Assembly (NCBI GenBank): GCA_964541755.1
Contig: CAZIRF010000006.1
Span: 1-64,000, forward strand
Reading direction: 5' to 3'
Source of the DNA: CAZIRF01 sp964541755
GTDB taxonomy: Bacteria > Spirochaetota > Spirochaetia > Treponematales > Breznakiellaceae
Length of the DNA stretch: 64,000 nt
Shown: positions 8,446-16,893 of the stretch, one piece after another
Position numbering within the stretch: the first letter of the stretch is position 1
Layout: the number at the start of each line of letters is the position of its first letter
Position numbers and translations under genes: made by a program
The notes under the pieces: model-generated
Told to the model about the DNA's origin: nothing
What the model saw: only the letters and a program-made list of their open reading frames with translations
Databases searched by the model: none

Positions 8446-9383
8446 AGCGCAGGAGTGACGTTCGCGGAATCCTCTTGCTCGACAAGGCCCCCGGGCAAAC
8501 GAGCTTTCAGTCCCTCTCGATAGTCAAGCGAGTATTGGGTACCGGCCGCGTAGGACACTGTGGAACCCTCGACAAATTTGCCGAAGGGCTCATGATAGTC
8601 TTGGTCGGCTCGTACACCCGGCTTGTGCCCTGGTTTACCGGCTTGGACAAGACCTACGAGGCAAAAATCCTTTTGGGCGAGGAGACCGACACCCTCGACC
8701 CGGAGGGTACTGTTATTGAACACGCCCCACCACCCGAAGAGCCTGCGTTCCGTGCTGCAATCCCCTCGTTTGTCGGGGCGATTGATCAGGTTCCCCCGTC
8801 CTATTCCGCCATCCACGTGGATGGCAAACGCGCTTGGCAGCGGGTTCGGGATGGTCAAACCTTGACCATGCCCCCCCGTCCCATCACCATATATGAACTC
8901 TCTCTCGAGGCCTGGCAGCCCCCCTGCGCCAATGTCTCGGTACACTGTTCCAGCGGAACCTATGTTCGTTCCCTTGCCCGGGATATTGCCCGCGCTTCAG
9001 GCTCCTGCGGACGCCTGGAAACCCTCTCGCGCAGTGGTATCGGTGCCTTTTCCCGCGATGATGCCATCCGGCTGCCGGAATCCCTCGAGGAGTCATCAAG
9101 GCTGATAGCGCAGGCGCTGGTCCCCGTTCGCCGTGAGCAGCTGGAAAAGGCGGGGCTCTTTGTTTTGACAATTCCGCCATCGGAGCTGGCCTCCGTGCGT
9201 AACGGGCGTCCTCTCTCCAATGATATTCGCAGTTCCTGTCTTTCTGCCTCCGGCGATATTGCTCTGGTCGATACCGCCGACGAACTGGTTGCGGTCCTGC
9301 GACAAGGGCCCCGGGGCCTCTCTTATGCCTGTGTGATGCCGCCGCCCTCCACTGTTGCGGTTCAGGCGGGAGGGGGAGCATGA
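8442..9383 (+). CDS. truB: tRNA pseudouridine-55 synthase TruB
   Basis: TruB converts U55 in the T-loop of tRNAs to pseudouridine. The 313-aa product carries the N-terminal KAPGQTSF segment, the catalytic region GHCGTLDKFAEGLM with the nucleophilic Asp in GTLD, the substrate-loop tyrosine segment KTYEA, and the later FSGTYVRSLARDIA-like stretch (SGTYVRSLARDIA). The residue after GTLD is unusual (KFA rather than PLA), a variation that does not touch the Asp. Translation starts at TTG 8442, overlapping the rbfA stop by 4 bases (ATTGA), which suggests coupling. The stop overlaps ribF in the same way. It is part of the rimP to pnp operon. Confidence 0.95.
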   Translation: MKRRSDVRGILLLDKAPGQTSFQSLSIVKRVLGTGRVGHCGTLDKFAEGLMIVLVGSYTRLVPWFTGLDKTYEAKILLGEETDTLDPEGTVIEHAPPPEEPAFRAAIPSFVGAIDQVPPSYSAIHVDGKRAWQRVRDGQTLTMPPRPITIYELSLEAWQPPCANVSVHCSSGTYVRSLARDIARASGSCGRLETLSRSGIGAFSRDDAIRLPESLEESSRLIAQALVPVRREQLEKAGLFVLTIPPSELASVRNGRPLSNDIRSSCLSASGDIALVDTADELVAVLRQGPRGLSYACVMPPPSTVAVQAGGGA

Positions 9384-10189
9384 CAATACTCTCCTGGGAA
9401 GAGCTGCTCGAGGGGAAGGCTTCAAACCTTATCGGATCCGAATCTTGTGCTGCCACTATCGGGGTCTTTGATGGCGTTCACCGCGCTCACCGGGAATTGA
9501 TCGGCCGTATTGTCGAAGCGGGAGGTCGCCGAAGTGCGGTAATTACCTTTCGGCAGAGTCCCAAGGCGGTATTCGCCCCACAGCACTTTCCCGGGTACCT
9601 TTACAGCCTGTCGCAAAGGCTTTCCTGTTTTGAACATCTGGGCGTGGGGCTCGTATGCCTGATTGACTTTTCCGCGGATTTCGGTAAAATCGGGGGGAAG
9701 GATTTCATCAGTTTGATACAGGACCGTCTCAAACTGCGTTATCTGGCGATTGGCAGCAATTTCCGCTGCGGATACGGCCTTGATACCGATGCAACGCGTA
9801 TTGCCGCGCTTAACAAGGCGTTGGGCATACGTACGGATATCGTTCCCTCTGTTCAGAAGGACGGGTTGCCGGTGAGCTCCAGCCGCATTCGCACCGCAAT
9901 GGCTTCCGGTGACCTCGTCGAGGTTCGGGCGCTCTTGGGGCGGGACATTGAAATCGATCTGGACGGTGTCCCTACTACCCCGGGGCCCGATTGGCTTGAT
10001 TACAATGTTGGCGCTGTTCGCCGTTTGACGCCGCCGCCAGGCCGGTATGCGGTTACGTATCTCGCTGAAGGATTCTCTCCCGTTCGCGGGTTTGTGGACA
10101 TACAAGCGTCCTGTGTGCGTGTATATCAAAAAGATGCCTTGCGTATCCGTTTTGATCCATCGCTTCGCGGGGCAGACGTGTTCGAATAA
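9380..10189 (+). CDS. ribF: RibF-type FAD synthetase (FMN adenylyltransferase), kinase domain degenerate
   Basis: Bacterial RibF normally has an N-terminal FMN adenylyltransferase domain and a C-terminal riboflavin kinase domain. Here the N-terminal domain is clear: GVFDGVHRAHREL near residue 27, SPKAVFAP, and the late VSSSRIRTAMASGD segment. The C-terminal part starts normally (ALLGRDIEI) but the kinase signature GxPTAN, which binds Mg-ATP, is absent, and only about 85 residues follow. Total length is 269 aa against about 310 for the bifunctional enzyme. The protein probably makes FAD from FMN only. ATG at 9380 overlaps the truB stop. A separate kinase or import of FMN would be needed; neither is in the window. 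Confidence 0.85.
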   Translation: MTILSWEELLEGKASNLIGSESCAATIGVFDGVHRAHRELIGRIVEAGGRRSAVITFRQSPKAVFAPQHFPGYLYSLSQRLSCFEHLGVGLVCLIDFSADFGKIGGKDFISLIQDRLKLRYLAIGSNFRCGYGLDTDATRIAALNKALGIRTDIVPSVQKDGLPVSSSRIRTAMASGDLVEVRALLGRDIEIDLDGVPTTPGPDWLDYNVGAVRRLTPPPGRYAVTYLAEGFSPVRGFVDIQASCVRVYQKDALRIRFDPSLRGADVFE

Positions 10190-10258
10190 TTATCATGCTG
10201 TGACGGGTCGGGTGTTCCCCGGTTTCCGGCCAGCAATGCCATCAAGGAGTTACATGGT

Positions 10259-10528
10259 ATGGCTTTGAACAAGCAGGACATTGCGTCCACTGTCAGCAAA
10301 TACGGCGACAGTGAGAAAGACACCGGCAAGACCGAGGTGCAGATTGCCCTCCTTACCGACCGCATCAATCAGCTCACCGAGCACTGCAAGACCTTCAAGA
10401 AGGACAAGAGTGCTCAGCGCGGCTTGCTCATCTTGGTCGGTCAGCGTCGCCGCATGATCAAGTATCTGCAAAGATCAGACCTTGAGCGTTACCGCTCACT
10501 CATCAAGCAGCTGGGTCTTCGCAAGTAA
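10259..10528 (+). CDS. rpsO: 30S ribosomal protein S15
   Basis: S15 is a primary 16S rRNA-binding protein of the 30S platform. The 89-aa sequence matches the family throughout: KYGDSEKDTGKTEVQIALLT, then LTEHCKTFKKDKSAQRGLL, and the end GQRRRMIKYLQRSDLERY...LIKQLGLRK. AAGGAG lies 9 bases before the ATG. It keeps the usual place directly before pnp, in the operon that begins at rimP. Confidence 0.99.
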   Translation: MALNKQDIASTVSKYGDSEKDTGKTEVQIALLTDRINQLTEHCKTFKKDKSAQRGLLILVGQRRRMIKYLQRSDLERYRSLIKQLGLRK

Positions 10529-10534
10529 GAGATC

Positions 10535-10572
10535 AGCCCGGGGCGGCACACTTTGTTGTGTCATTCCGGGCT
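10535..10572 (+). promoter_or_regulatory. Stem-loop between rpsO and pnp
   Basis: AGCCCGG (10535-10541) pairs with CCGGGCT (10566-10572), with an inner ACAC/GTGT pairing; TCTCCATTTTTG follows. It could stabilise the rpsO end, act as a weak terminator, or be the processing hairpin used in pnp autoregulation as known in E. coli. Confidence 0.55.
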
Positions 10573-10638
10573 TCTCCATTTTTGAGGCCCATTGCCTCAT
10601 ATCGTCGTCGCATGGCCCGAATGGGCATTGCGCATGCA

Positions 10639-10654
10639 GGCGGGAAGTCCCGCC
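10639..10654 (+). promoter_or_regulatory. Short GC hairpin in the pnp leader
   Basis: GGCGGGA and TCCCGCC form a perfect inverted repeat separated by two bases, ending 23 bases before the pnp start codon. It is close enough to the ribosome site to influence pnp translation or mRNA decay. Confidence 0.4.
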
Positions 10655-10677
10655 CTGCAAAACAACAGGCAGGTATC

Positions 10678-12762
10678 ATGATACAAAGAGTTACAATGAA
10701 GATTGGCGGGGATGAACTCGTCCTCGAAACGGGCCGCATGGCCAAACAGGCGAATGGTTCGATTTACGCGACCCTTGGCGGCTCTGCTGTTCTCGCCACC
10801 GCTTGTACTTCCGGTAATGCCGAAGAGGGCCTCGACTATGTTCCCCTCACCGTTGACTATAACGAGAAGTACTATGCTGCCGGCAAGATTCCCGGTGGCT
10901 TCCTCAAGCGTGAAGCCCGTCCCAAGGACAAGGAGATTCTCGTCTCCCGTCTCATTGACCGCCCCATGCGCCCTCTTTTTGACAAGCGCTTTGGTCGCGA
11001 CATCCAGATAGTTCCCACTACCATTTCATCTGATGGCGTCAACCCCCCGGACATGCTTGCCATTGTCGCGGCATCTGCGGCTGTTCATATTTCCGATATT
11101 CCCTTTGGTGGGCCCATTGCCGGTGTGCGTATCTGCGCTGTCGGGGATGAACTTATTGCCAATCCCACCTATGCCCAGATTGCCGATAGCCGGCTCGAGA
11201 TCGTTGTCGCCGGTACGGCCGAGGGCATTACGATGGTTGAAGGTGGCGCGCACGAGGTCGACGAGGACCTCATGATTGCGGCCCTCGACAAGGCCAAGCT
11301 TGTACTTGCGGAACTCTGTGCCCTCCAGGAAGAGCTGCGCAAGCTCTGCGGGAAGGAGAAACTCCCCCTCGTCGCTTCTTCGGTAAGCCTCGATAATGCC
11401 GACGCCATCCGTAGCGAGGCCTTCCCCCGGCTCGAAGCTGCCTGCTTTGTCAAAGGCAAGTTTGAACGCGGCGACGCCATCCGCGCCGTCAAATCCGACC
11501 TCGCCGGCAAGTACGCCGAACAATTGGCCGATTCCATGCAGAAGAAGCTCTTTGACGCCCTCTTCGACGATATGGAGTATGAAATTCTGCGTTCTTCCAT
11601 CCTCGACAAGGGCGTACGCGTCGACGGTCGTGGGACCGAAGATATCCGCCCCATCAACTGCGAGGTCGGGGTTCTGCCCCGTACCCACGGTTGCGCCCTC
11701 TTTACCCGTGGCGAAACCCAAGCCCTTGCCGTCACCACCCTTGGTACGGCCTTTGATGAGCAGATCCTCGATGATATCGAAGGAGATCGCCGCGACCGCT
11801 TCATGCTTCACTACAACTTCCCTCCCTACTCGGTTGGTGAGGTTGGTCGCATGGGAACCGGTCGTCGTGAAATCGGCCACGGCTACCTTGCCCGCCGCTC
11901 TCTGGAGCCCATGCTCCCCACCAAGGACAGTTTCCCCTACACGATTCGGGTCGTTTCCGAGATCCTCGAATCCAATGGTTCCTCTTCCATGGCCAGTGTC
12001 TGTGGTGGTACCCTCGCAATGCTCCACGCGGGCGTCCCGATGAAGAGTCCCGTAGCCGGTATTGCCATGGGGCTTATTACCGAAGGCGATCGCTGGGCGG
12101 TCCTCTCGGACATACTTGGAGAGGAAGATCACTTGGGTGATATGGACTTCAAGGTTGCCGGTACCGAAAAGGGCATTACCGGTTTCCAGATGGACATTAA
12201 AATTGCCGGTGTCTCAACCGAAATCATGAGAAAGGCCATGGAACAGGCAAAACGTGGACGTCTCCACATTCTGTCCATAATGAACAAGACCCTCGACAAG
12301 CCGGTTGCCGAGATCAGCGAGTTTGCGCCCAAGATTGTATCGATGCGTATCGATCCGGAAAAACTCGGGCTTCTCATTGGTCCTGGTGGCAAGAATATCA
12401 AGGCCCTCTGCGAGCAATACTCTGTTACCATCAATACCGAAAATGACGGTACGGTTACGGTATACGGGAAAACTGCCAAGAACTCCGAGGAAGCCAAGGC
12501 CGCCATTATCGGCATTGTCGAAGATCCGGAAATCGGCCGTATCTATGAGGGCACCGTCAAGCGCATCATGGATTTTGGTGCCTTTGTGGAAATCCTGCCC
12601 GGTAAGGAAGGCCTGTGCCATATCTCCAAGCTCTCTCGCGATCGCATCGCCAATGTTGGCGATGTCCTCAAGGAAGGGCAGCACATTCCGGTCAAGCTTC
12701 TCGAGATCGACAAGATGGGGCGTCTCAATCTTTCCTATATCGACGCTATCGAGCAGCAGTAA
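10678..12762 (+). CDS. pnp: Polyribonucleotide nucleotidyltransferase (PNPase)
   Basis: PNPase degrades RNA 3'-to-5' by phosphorolysis and can add tails. The 694-aa protein has the full domain set: RNase PH-like domain 1 (1 to about 140), the helical PNPase domain, RNase PH-like domain 2 with the catalytic region GEVGRMGTGRREIGHG and the SNGSSSMAS segment, then KH (LGLLIGPGGKNIKAL, about 555-615) and S1 (YEGTVKRIMDFGAFVEI, about 620-690). I chose the ATG at 10678 (MIQRVTMKIGG); an open frame continues 40 codons upstream but has no family similarity. The leader of 149 bases after rpsO contains two hairpins, consistent with autoregulation. Confidence 0.98.
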   Translation: MIQRVTMKIGGDELVLETGRMAKQANGSIYATLGGSAVLATACTSGNAEEGLDYVPLTVDYNEKYYAAGKIPGGFLKREARPKDKEILVSRLIDRPMRPLFDKRFGRDIQIVPTTISSDGVNPPDMLAIVAASAAVHISDIPFGGPIAGVRICAVGDELIANPTYAQIADSRLEIVVAGTAEGITMVEGGAHEVDEDLMIAALDKAKLVLAELCALQEELRKLCGKEKLPLVASSVSLDNADAIRSEAFPRLEAACFVKGKFERGDAIRAVKSDLAGKYAEQLADSMQKKLFDALFDDMEYEILRSSILDKGVRVDGRGTEDIRPINCEVGVLPRTHGCALFTRGETQALAVTTLGTAFDEQILDDIEGDRRDRFMLHYNFPPYSVGEVGRMGTGRREIGHGYLARRSLEPMLPTKDSFPYTIRVVSEILESNGSSSMASVCGGTLAMLHAGVPMKSPVAGIAMGLITEGDRWAVLSDILGEEDHLGDMDFKVAGTEKGITGFQMDIKIAGVSTEIMRKAMEQAKRGRLHILSIMNKTLDKPVAEISEFAPKIVSMRIDPEKLGLLIGPGGKNIKALCEQYSVTINTENDGTVTVYGKTAKNSEEAKAAIIGIVEDPEIGRIYEGTVKRIMDFGAFVEILPGKEGLCHISKLSRDRIANVGDVLKEGQHIPVKLLEIDKMGRLNLSYIDAIEQQ

Positions 12763-12891
12763 GAGGAACCTCTTTTCGGGTAGCCGGCCAGCCGGGCTGT
12801 TCGTCTATCCGGATATATGATTACATTCTGTAGGGCAGGAAGAAAAATACAGATTTTTCGGGCTGCCCGGTAGTCATGGCAATTATCGATC

Positions 12892-12930
12892 GGGTTCCGT
12901 TTCACCCTGTGATCGGAACCCCTTTTTTTT
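12892..12930 (+). terminator. Strong intrinsic terminator after pnp
   Basis: GGGTTCCG (12892-12899) and CGGAACCC (12914-12921) form a perfect 8-bp stem, followed by eight T (12923-12930). It lies 130 bases after the pnp stop and 22 before dut, so it should end the rimP-pnp transcript. The 130 bases between hold no gene that I can see. Confidence 0.88.
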
Positions 12931-12952
12931 CCGGCCGGAAGGGCAGGGGCGT

Positions 12953-13414
12953 ATGATGGAAGAACGCATTCGGGAGATACGGGTTTGCAAACTGCACCCT
13001 GGAGCTCGTATGCCGGTGTATGCGAGTGCCGGTGCTGCCGGGGCAGATGTTTTTGCATTACTCGACAAGGAGCTCGTCTTGAAACCCTTCGAGCGGGCAC
13101 TCGTACCTACCGGCCTCTCTTTTTCTATCCCTGATGGATATGAAGTACAGTTGAGACCTCGATCCGGTCTCGCCTTGAAACAGGGAGTAGGCCTTCCGAA
13201 CAGCCCGGGGACCATAGATGCCGACTATCGGGGGGAAGTGCGGGTTCTTCTTGTCAATTTGGGTTCCGATGATGTGGTTGTACGCGATGGAGACCGCATT
13301 GCCCAGATGGTCCTCGCACCGGTCTATCAAGCTTGTTTTGTCCAAGATGCTTCTCTTGATGACACCGAACGCGGCAGTGGTGGTTTTGGTTCGACCGGTC
13401 TATCGGGTCTGTGA
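12953..13414 (+). CDS. dut: dUTP diphosphatase (trimeric dUTPase)
   Basis: dUTPase hydrolyses dUTP to dUMP and keeps uracil out of DNA. All five motifs of the trimeric family are present in order in 153 aa: AGAAGADVFAL (1), RPRSGLALKQGV (2), GTIDADYRGEV (3), GDRIAQMVLAPV (4) and the C-terminal arm RGSGGFGSTG (5). The ATG at 12953 follows the strong terminator by 22 bases; a second ATG at 12956 is equally usable. No convincing promoter is seen between the terminator and the start. The next gene begins 3 bases after the stop, so dut probably heads the dut-lptF-lptG-tgt unit. Confidence 0.96.
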   Translation: MMEERIREIRVCKLHPGARMPVYASAGAAGADVFALLDKELVLKPFERALVPTGLSFSIPDGYEVQLRPRSGLALKQGVGLPNSPGTIDADYRGEVRVLLVNLGSDDVVVRDGDRIAQMVLAPVYQACFVQDASLDDTERGSGGFGSTGLSGL

Positions 13415-13417
13415 TTC

Positions 13418-14689
13418 ATGATACAAAAAAGAAGGGGAATGTCTTTAACGCTCTTTTTCTACATTACCCGGGAGACGGCCTTTTCCTTTTTTGTTGCATT
13501 TCTCTTCTTTTTTTTCATATTTTTTGTTAACCAGATACTCCTTTTGGCAGAGCAAATTCTCTCCAAAAATGCCCCGTTCTTCGATGTTTTGCTTCTTATT
13601 TTCTTTTCTCTTCCCAGTGTAATAGCCCTGGCGGCCCCTTTTGCAGCCCTCGTCGGGGTCCTTCTCGCAATAGGCCGATTGAGCAGTGACAATGAAATTG
13701 TCATCATGCGTTCCTCCGGGCTCTCCTATCGCATTGTCTACCTTCCCATTATTGCCTTGGGAATCATTATTTCCCTCCTGTCATTTTTTACCAATGATGT
13801 ACTCTTACCGGCGGGAACCCTTGAATTCGGTCGTGTGTATCGCAAGCTCATTCTCTCGACACCGGCTCTTCAGCTCGAATCCAATTCGGTAAAGCAGCTT
13901 GACAACACGGTTATCGTAACCGGAAATTTAGAAGAGAACGAGATATCCTCGGTACTGATACTCGATACAACAGAGAGCGGTGAAGACCGTATAATCATGG
14001 CTTCGAAGGCGCGCCTTGTCGAAGGGGGGCGTAACTATATCAATTTGTCTCTTAAAGATGCATTCATTCATTCGGAAAAGGCCGGGCAGCGGGGGGATTA
14101 CGAGTATACTGTCAGCGAATCCCTTGATTATTCCATAAACCAAAAAGAGGTAATGCCTCCGACGGCCAGCATCGGACCCAAAGAAATGAGTTCGATTGAT
14201 GTGGCGAAAGAAATCGATAAAAAAGAGGCAAATCTATGGGAGAAGAGACGTAACAAATCCAAGAGGCTCATGAATGCACTGCTTCTTGCAGAGCCCTATT
14301 GGCAATCGGCGGCACTCCACGACAATACCAGGGAGCGGCAGCGCTCCATGGAAAAACTGCGCAATGAAATGAATGGGATGGATGATATCCTCAACGATCG
14401 TAATCTTCGCATCTATCTTTTGGAGTTTTACAAGAAATTTTCAATACCCTTTGGTGCACTCTTTTTGGTCTTTCTCGCCACCCCTGTCGCCCTTTTTTCG
14501 AAAAAAAGCGGGCAGAGTTTTACCTTTGCCTTTGGTCTTTTGATTTCTGTCTTGTATTGGGCTCTTCTCTTGGGCGGCCAGACCTTTGGTGTTCGTCTTG
14601 GCTATGATCCCTTTATCTCCATGTGGGCCCCCAATGCCATCGTTTTCTCTGCCGGTTTCATATTAACCCTGTTAAAGGTTCTGCGATGA
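13418..14689 (+). CDS. lptF: LptF/LptG-family (YjgP/YjgQ) permease, first copy
   Basis: LptF and LptG are the paired inner-membrane subunits of the ABC machine that extracts lipopolysaccharide. The 423-aa product has the family plan: TM helices at the N-terminus (FFVAFLFFFFIFFVNQILLL and following to about residue 110), a long periplasmic jellyroll region (about 130-330), and three C-terminal TM helices (from FSIPFGALFLVFLATPVALF onwards). The segment FAALVGVLLAIGRLSSDNEIVIMRSSG is the conserved cytoplasmic loop region of the family. The stop overlaps the start of the second copy by 4 bases. F versus G is assigned only by gene order. No lptB, lptC or lptD is in the window. Confidence 0.88.
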   Translation: MIQKRRGMSLTLFFYITRETAFSFFVAFLFFFFIFFVNQILLLAEQILSKNAPFFDVLLLIFFSLPSVIALAAPFAALVGVLLAIGRLSSDNEIVIMRSSGLSYRIVYLPIIALGIIISLLSFFTNDVLLPAGTLEFGRVYRKLILSTPALQLESNSVKQLDNTVIVTGNLEENEISSVLILDTTESGEDRIIMASKARLVEGGRNYINLSLKDAFIHSEKAGQRGDYEYTVSESLDYSINQKEVMPPTASIGPKEMSSIDVAKEIDKKEANLWEKRRNKSKRLMNALLLAEPYWQSAALHDNTRERQRSMEKLRNEMNGMDDILNDRNLRIYLLEFYKKFSIPFGALFLVFLATPVALFSKKSGQSFTFAFGLLISVLYWALLLGGQTFGVRLGYDPFISMWAPNAIVFSAGFILTLLKVLR

Positions 14690-15753
14690 CGATTCTTGAT
14701 CGCTATTTATTCAAAAAATTTCTCCCCTTGTTTTTTGGCGGGTTGGCCCTCTTTGTCCTTTTATTGCAACTTATCGATATATTTGGAAATCTCTGGCGCT
14801 ACCTGGGGAACAATGCGAGCATTATCGATATCGCCCGGGTTTCCCTCTTGTATTTGCCCAAGTGTATCAGTTTTTCACTGCCCATAGCCCTTATTTTTGC
14901 CATTGCCTATGCCCTTGGAGAGATGTCGGCCAATAATGAGCTCATTGTCATATTTTCTTCCGGTATTTCCCTGTGGCGTATAGCTCTTCCCTTTGTGGTG
15001 CTGGGACTCATTCTCTCCATGGCTTCTTTCCTCTTTGAGGATCGGGTTGTCATTCAGACCTTGTACGATAAAGAAGCCCTCTCGGCCGAGTTGACGCGGC
15101 AGGAACAAAAACTCAGGCAGAACGACATAATTGTAAAGACCAACGCCGGTCGTCGTGTGTACTCGGTGGGGTATATCAACCTCAAAGAACAGACGGTAAG
15201 TCGGGTGATCGTTATCGATCGTAATGATGAGGGAAATTTTCTCTTCATGCTCAAATCGCCGCGTGGCACCTGGAATGGGCAATACTGGGACTTCCAGAAT
15301 ACACATTGTTATTCCTGGAAAGAGGGGCGCCTTGTAGAGAGCGACGCCGGAGACCTTTCGCGCTATAATGAGCCTCCCCCGACCTTTGTGCGCAACGCCA
15401 AGGAGGTCGAGCAGCTTCCCGCCTCGCAGGCGAAGTTGGTTATCGGGGACTTGCGGGTTTCCGGGGTAAAAATACATGCCGCTTTGAGCGATTACTACCG
15501 GCGTTTTGCCTTTTCGACGACACCCCTGGTTGTGATTATTCTGTCCATGAGTATGGGGGGGCGATTCCGCAAGAACATACTCCTGATGAGCTTGCTCTCG
15601 AGCCTCATGGCAGCCGTTCTCTATTACGTCATTCAGATGGTCACCATGATGCTGGCCAAATTGGGATATATCCCTCCGATTGTCGGGGCGTGGTTCCCGG
15701 CTGTATTTTTCATCATCCTCGCATTTGCGATGATTCAAAAGGCACGTACATGA
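14686..15753 (+). CDS. lptG: LptF/LptG-family (YjgP/YjgQ) permease, second copy
   Basis: This 355-aa membrane protein is the partner of the preceding permease and has the same layout: N-terminal TM helices starting LFKKFLPLFFGGLALFVLLL, the loop YALGEMSANNELIVIFSSGIS, a periplasmic beta-rich region (about 130-265), and C-terminal TM helices (TTPLVVIILSMSMGG onwards). ATG at 14686 overlaps the previous stop, and its own stop overlaps tgt, so the three genes are translationally coupled. Many treponemes are thought to lack classical LPS, so the transported lipid may be another glycolipid; that is inference. Confidence 0.88.
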   Translation: MTILDRYLFKKFLPLFFGGLALFVLLLQLIDIFGNLWRYLGNNASIIDIARVSLLYLPKCISFSLPIALIFAIAYALGEMSANNELIVIFSSGISLWRIALPFVVLGLILSMASFLFEDRVVIQTLYDKEALSAELTRQEQKLRQNDIIVKTNAGRRVYSVGYINLKEQTVSRVIVIDRNDEGNFLFMLKSPRGTWNGQYWDFQNTHCYSWKEGRLVESDAGDLSRYNEPPPTFVRNAKEVEQLPASQAKLVIGDLRVSGVKIHAALSDYYRRFAFSTTPLVVIILSMSMGGRFRKNILLMSLLSSLMAAVLYYVIQMVTMMLAKLGYIPPIVGAWFPAVFFIILAFAMIQKART

Positions 15754-16892
15754 GCACAGTTGTTTCCTCCGGTATTTTTTCACAAACAGCACGGGATGCG
15801 TCAAGCAGGGCCCGCTGCGGTATACTCTCTCTTCCCCATGGACAGGTTGAAACCCCGGTTTTCATGCCCGTTGGTACAAACGCTACGGTAAAGGCCATGA
15901 GTGTCGAGGATTTGCAAGAGATAGGATTCAAGCTGATACTCTCGAACACCTATCATCTCTACCTGCGCCCCGGCAGCCCCCTCATACAGGAAGCCGGGGG
16001 ACTCCATCGCTACATGCATTGGCCGCACAATATTTTGACCGATTCGGGGGGCTTCCAGATATTTTCGCTTTCCTCATTTCGTAAAATCAAGCGTCAAGGG
16101 GTACGTTTTCGCTCTCACATAGATGGGTCCTATCACGATTTGACTCCCGAATCGGTGGTGCGAATACAGGAACAGTTGGGTAGCGATATCCAGATGCAGT
16201 TGGATGTCTGTTCCCCTTGGGGCTGCACGCGCGAGGAAGCCCGGTCTGCGCTGGATATCACCGGCGATTGGCTTTTACGTGCCAAGAAGGAACGGGCCGA
16301 ATGTGACATCTCCTATAAGGGTTCGTTGTTTGGCATTGTTCAGGGTGCTTTTTTCAAAGACCTTCGGGAGGAGAGTGTCAAACGTCTTGTCGATGCGGAC
16401 ACACCCGGGATAGCGATCGGGGGGCTCTCGGTAGGGGAACCCTTTGATGTGTATGAGGACCTGCTCTCTCATACGGCGGCCTTTCTGCCGGATGAAAAAC
16501 CCCGTTATGTCATGGGGATAGGTAGTCCCGATTTTATCCTTACGGCCATAGAGCAGGGGATAGACATGTTTGACTGTGTCCTTCCCACCCGTATCGCGCG
16601 CAATGGCCTTCTTTTTACCAAGCGGGGGCCCTTGGTCATAAAAAAACAGCGCTTTGAACGCGATTTTGGCCCGCTTGACCCCGAATGTACCTGTAAGGTA
16701 TGTCGTAATTATAGCCGATCCTATATGCGCCACCTCTTTCGAAATGGAGAGATTCTGTCTTCAATGCTGGCCTCGTATCACAATTTGTATTTCCTCAATA
16801 ATTTGGTGCTTGGGGCGCGCGAGGCAATACGTAAGGGTGAGTTTTTATCATTCAAGAAGGACGTGCTTGAGCAGTATGCCCGGGGGGTATGA
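15750..16892 (+). CDS. tgt: Queuine/preQ1 tRNA-guanine transglycosylase
   Basis: TGT swaps guanine-34 for preQ1 in tRNAs with GUN anticodons, in the queuosine pathway. The 380-aa sequence contains FMPVGTNATVKAM, SNTYHLYLRPG, the catalytic segment DSGGFQIFSLSSFRKI, the substrate loop GGLSVGE, the second active-site segment FDCVLPTRIARNG with the nucleophilic Asp, and the zinc site CTCKVCRNYSRSYMRHL with the later YHNLYFL. It starts at ATG 15750, overlapping the lptG stop. The pathway's other genes are not in the window. Confidence 0.97.
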   Translation: MSTVVSSGIFSQTARDASSRARCGILSLPHGQVETPVFMPVGTNATVKAMSVEDLQEIGFKLILSNTYHLYLRPGSPLIQEAGGLHRYMHWPHNILTDSGGFQIFSLSSFRKIKRQGVRFRSHIDGSYHDLTPESVVRIQEQLGSDIQMQLDVCSPWGCTREEARSALDITGDWLLRAKKERAECDISYKGSLFGIVQGAFFKDLREESVKRLVDADTPGIAIGGLSVGEPFDVYEDLLSHTAAFLPDEKPRYVMGIGSPDFILTAIEQGIDMFDCVLPTRIARNGLLFTKRGPLVIKKQRFERDFGPLDPECTCKVCRNYSRSYMRHLFRNGEILSSMLASYHNLYFLNNLVLGAREAIRKGEFLSFKKDVLEQYARGV

Positions 16893-16893
16893 A

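Noticed and set aside
11026..12132. A 368-codon frame antisense to pnp
   Set aside because: Mirror frame; no start signal and no recognisable domain.
12763..12891. Possible small RNA between pnp and its terminator
   Set aside because: Only short GC stems are seen and no promoter; more likely the 3' untranslated end of the pnp operon.
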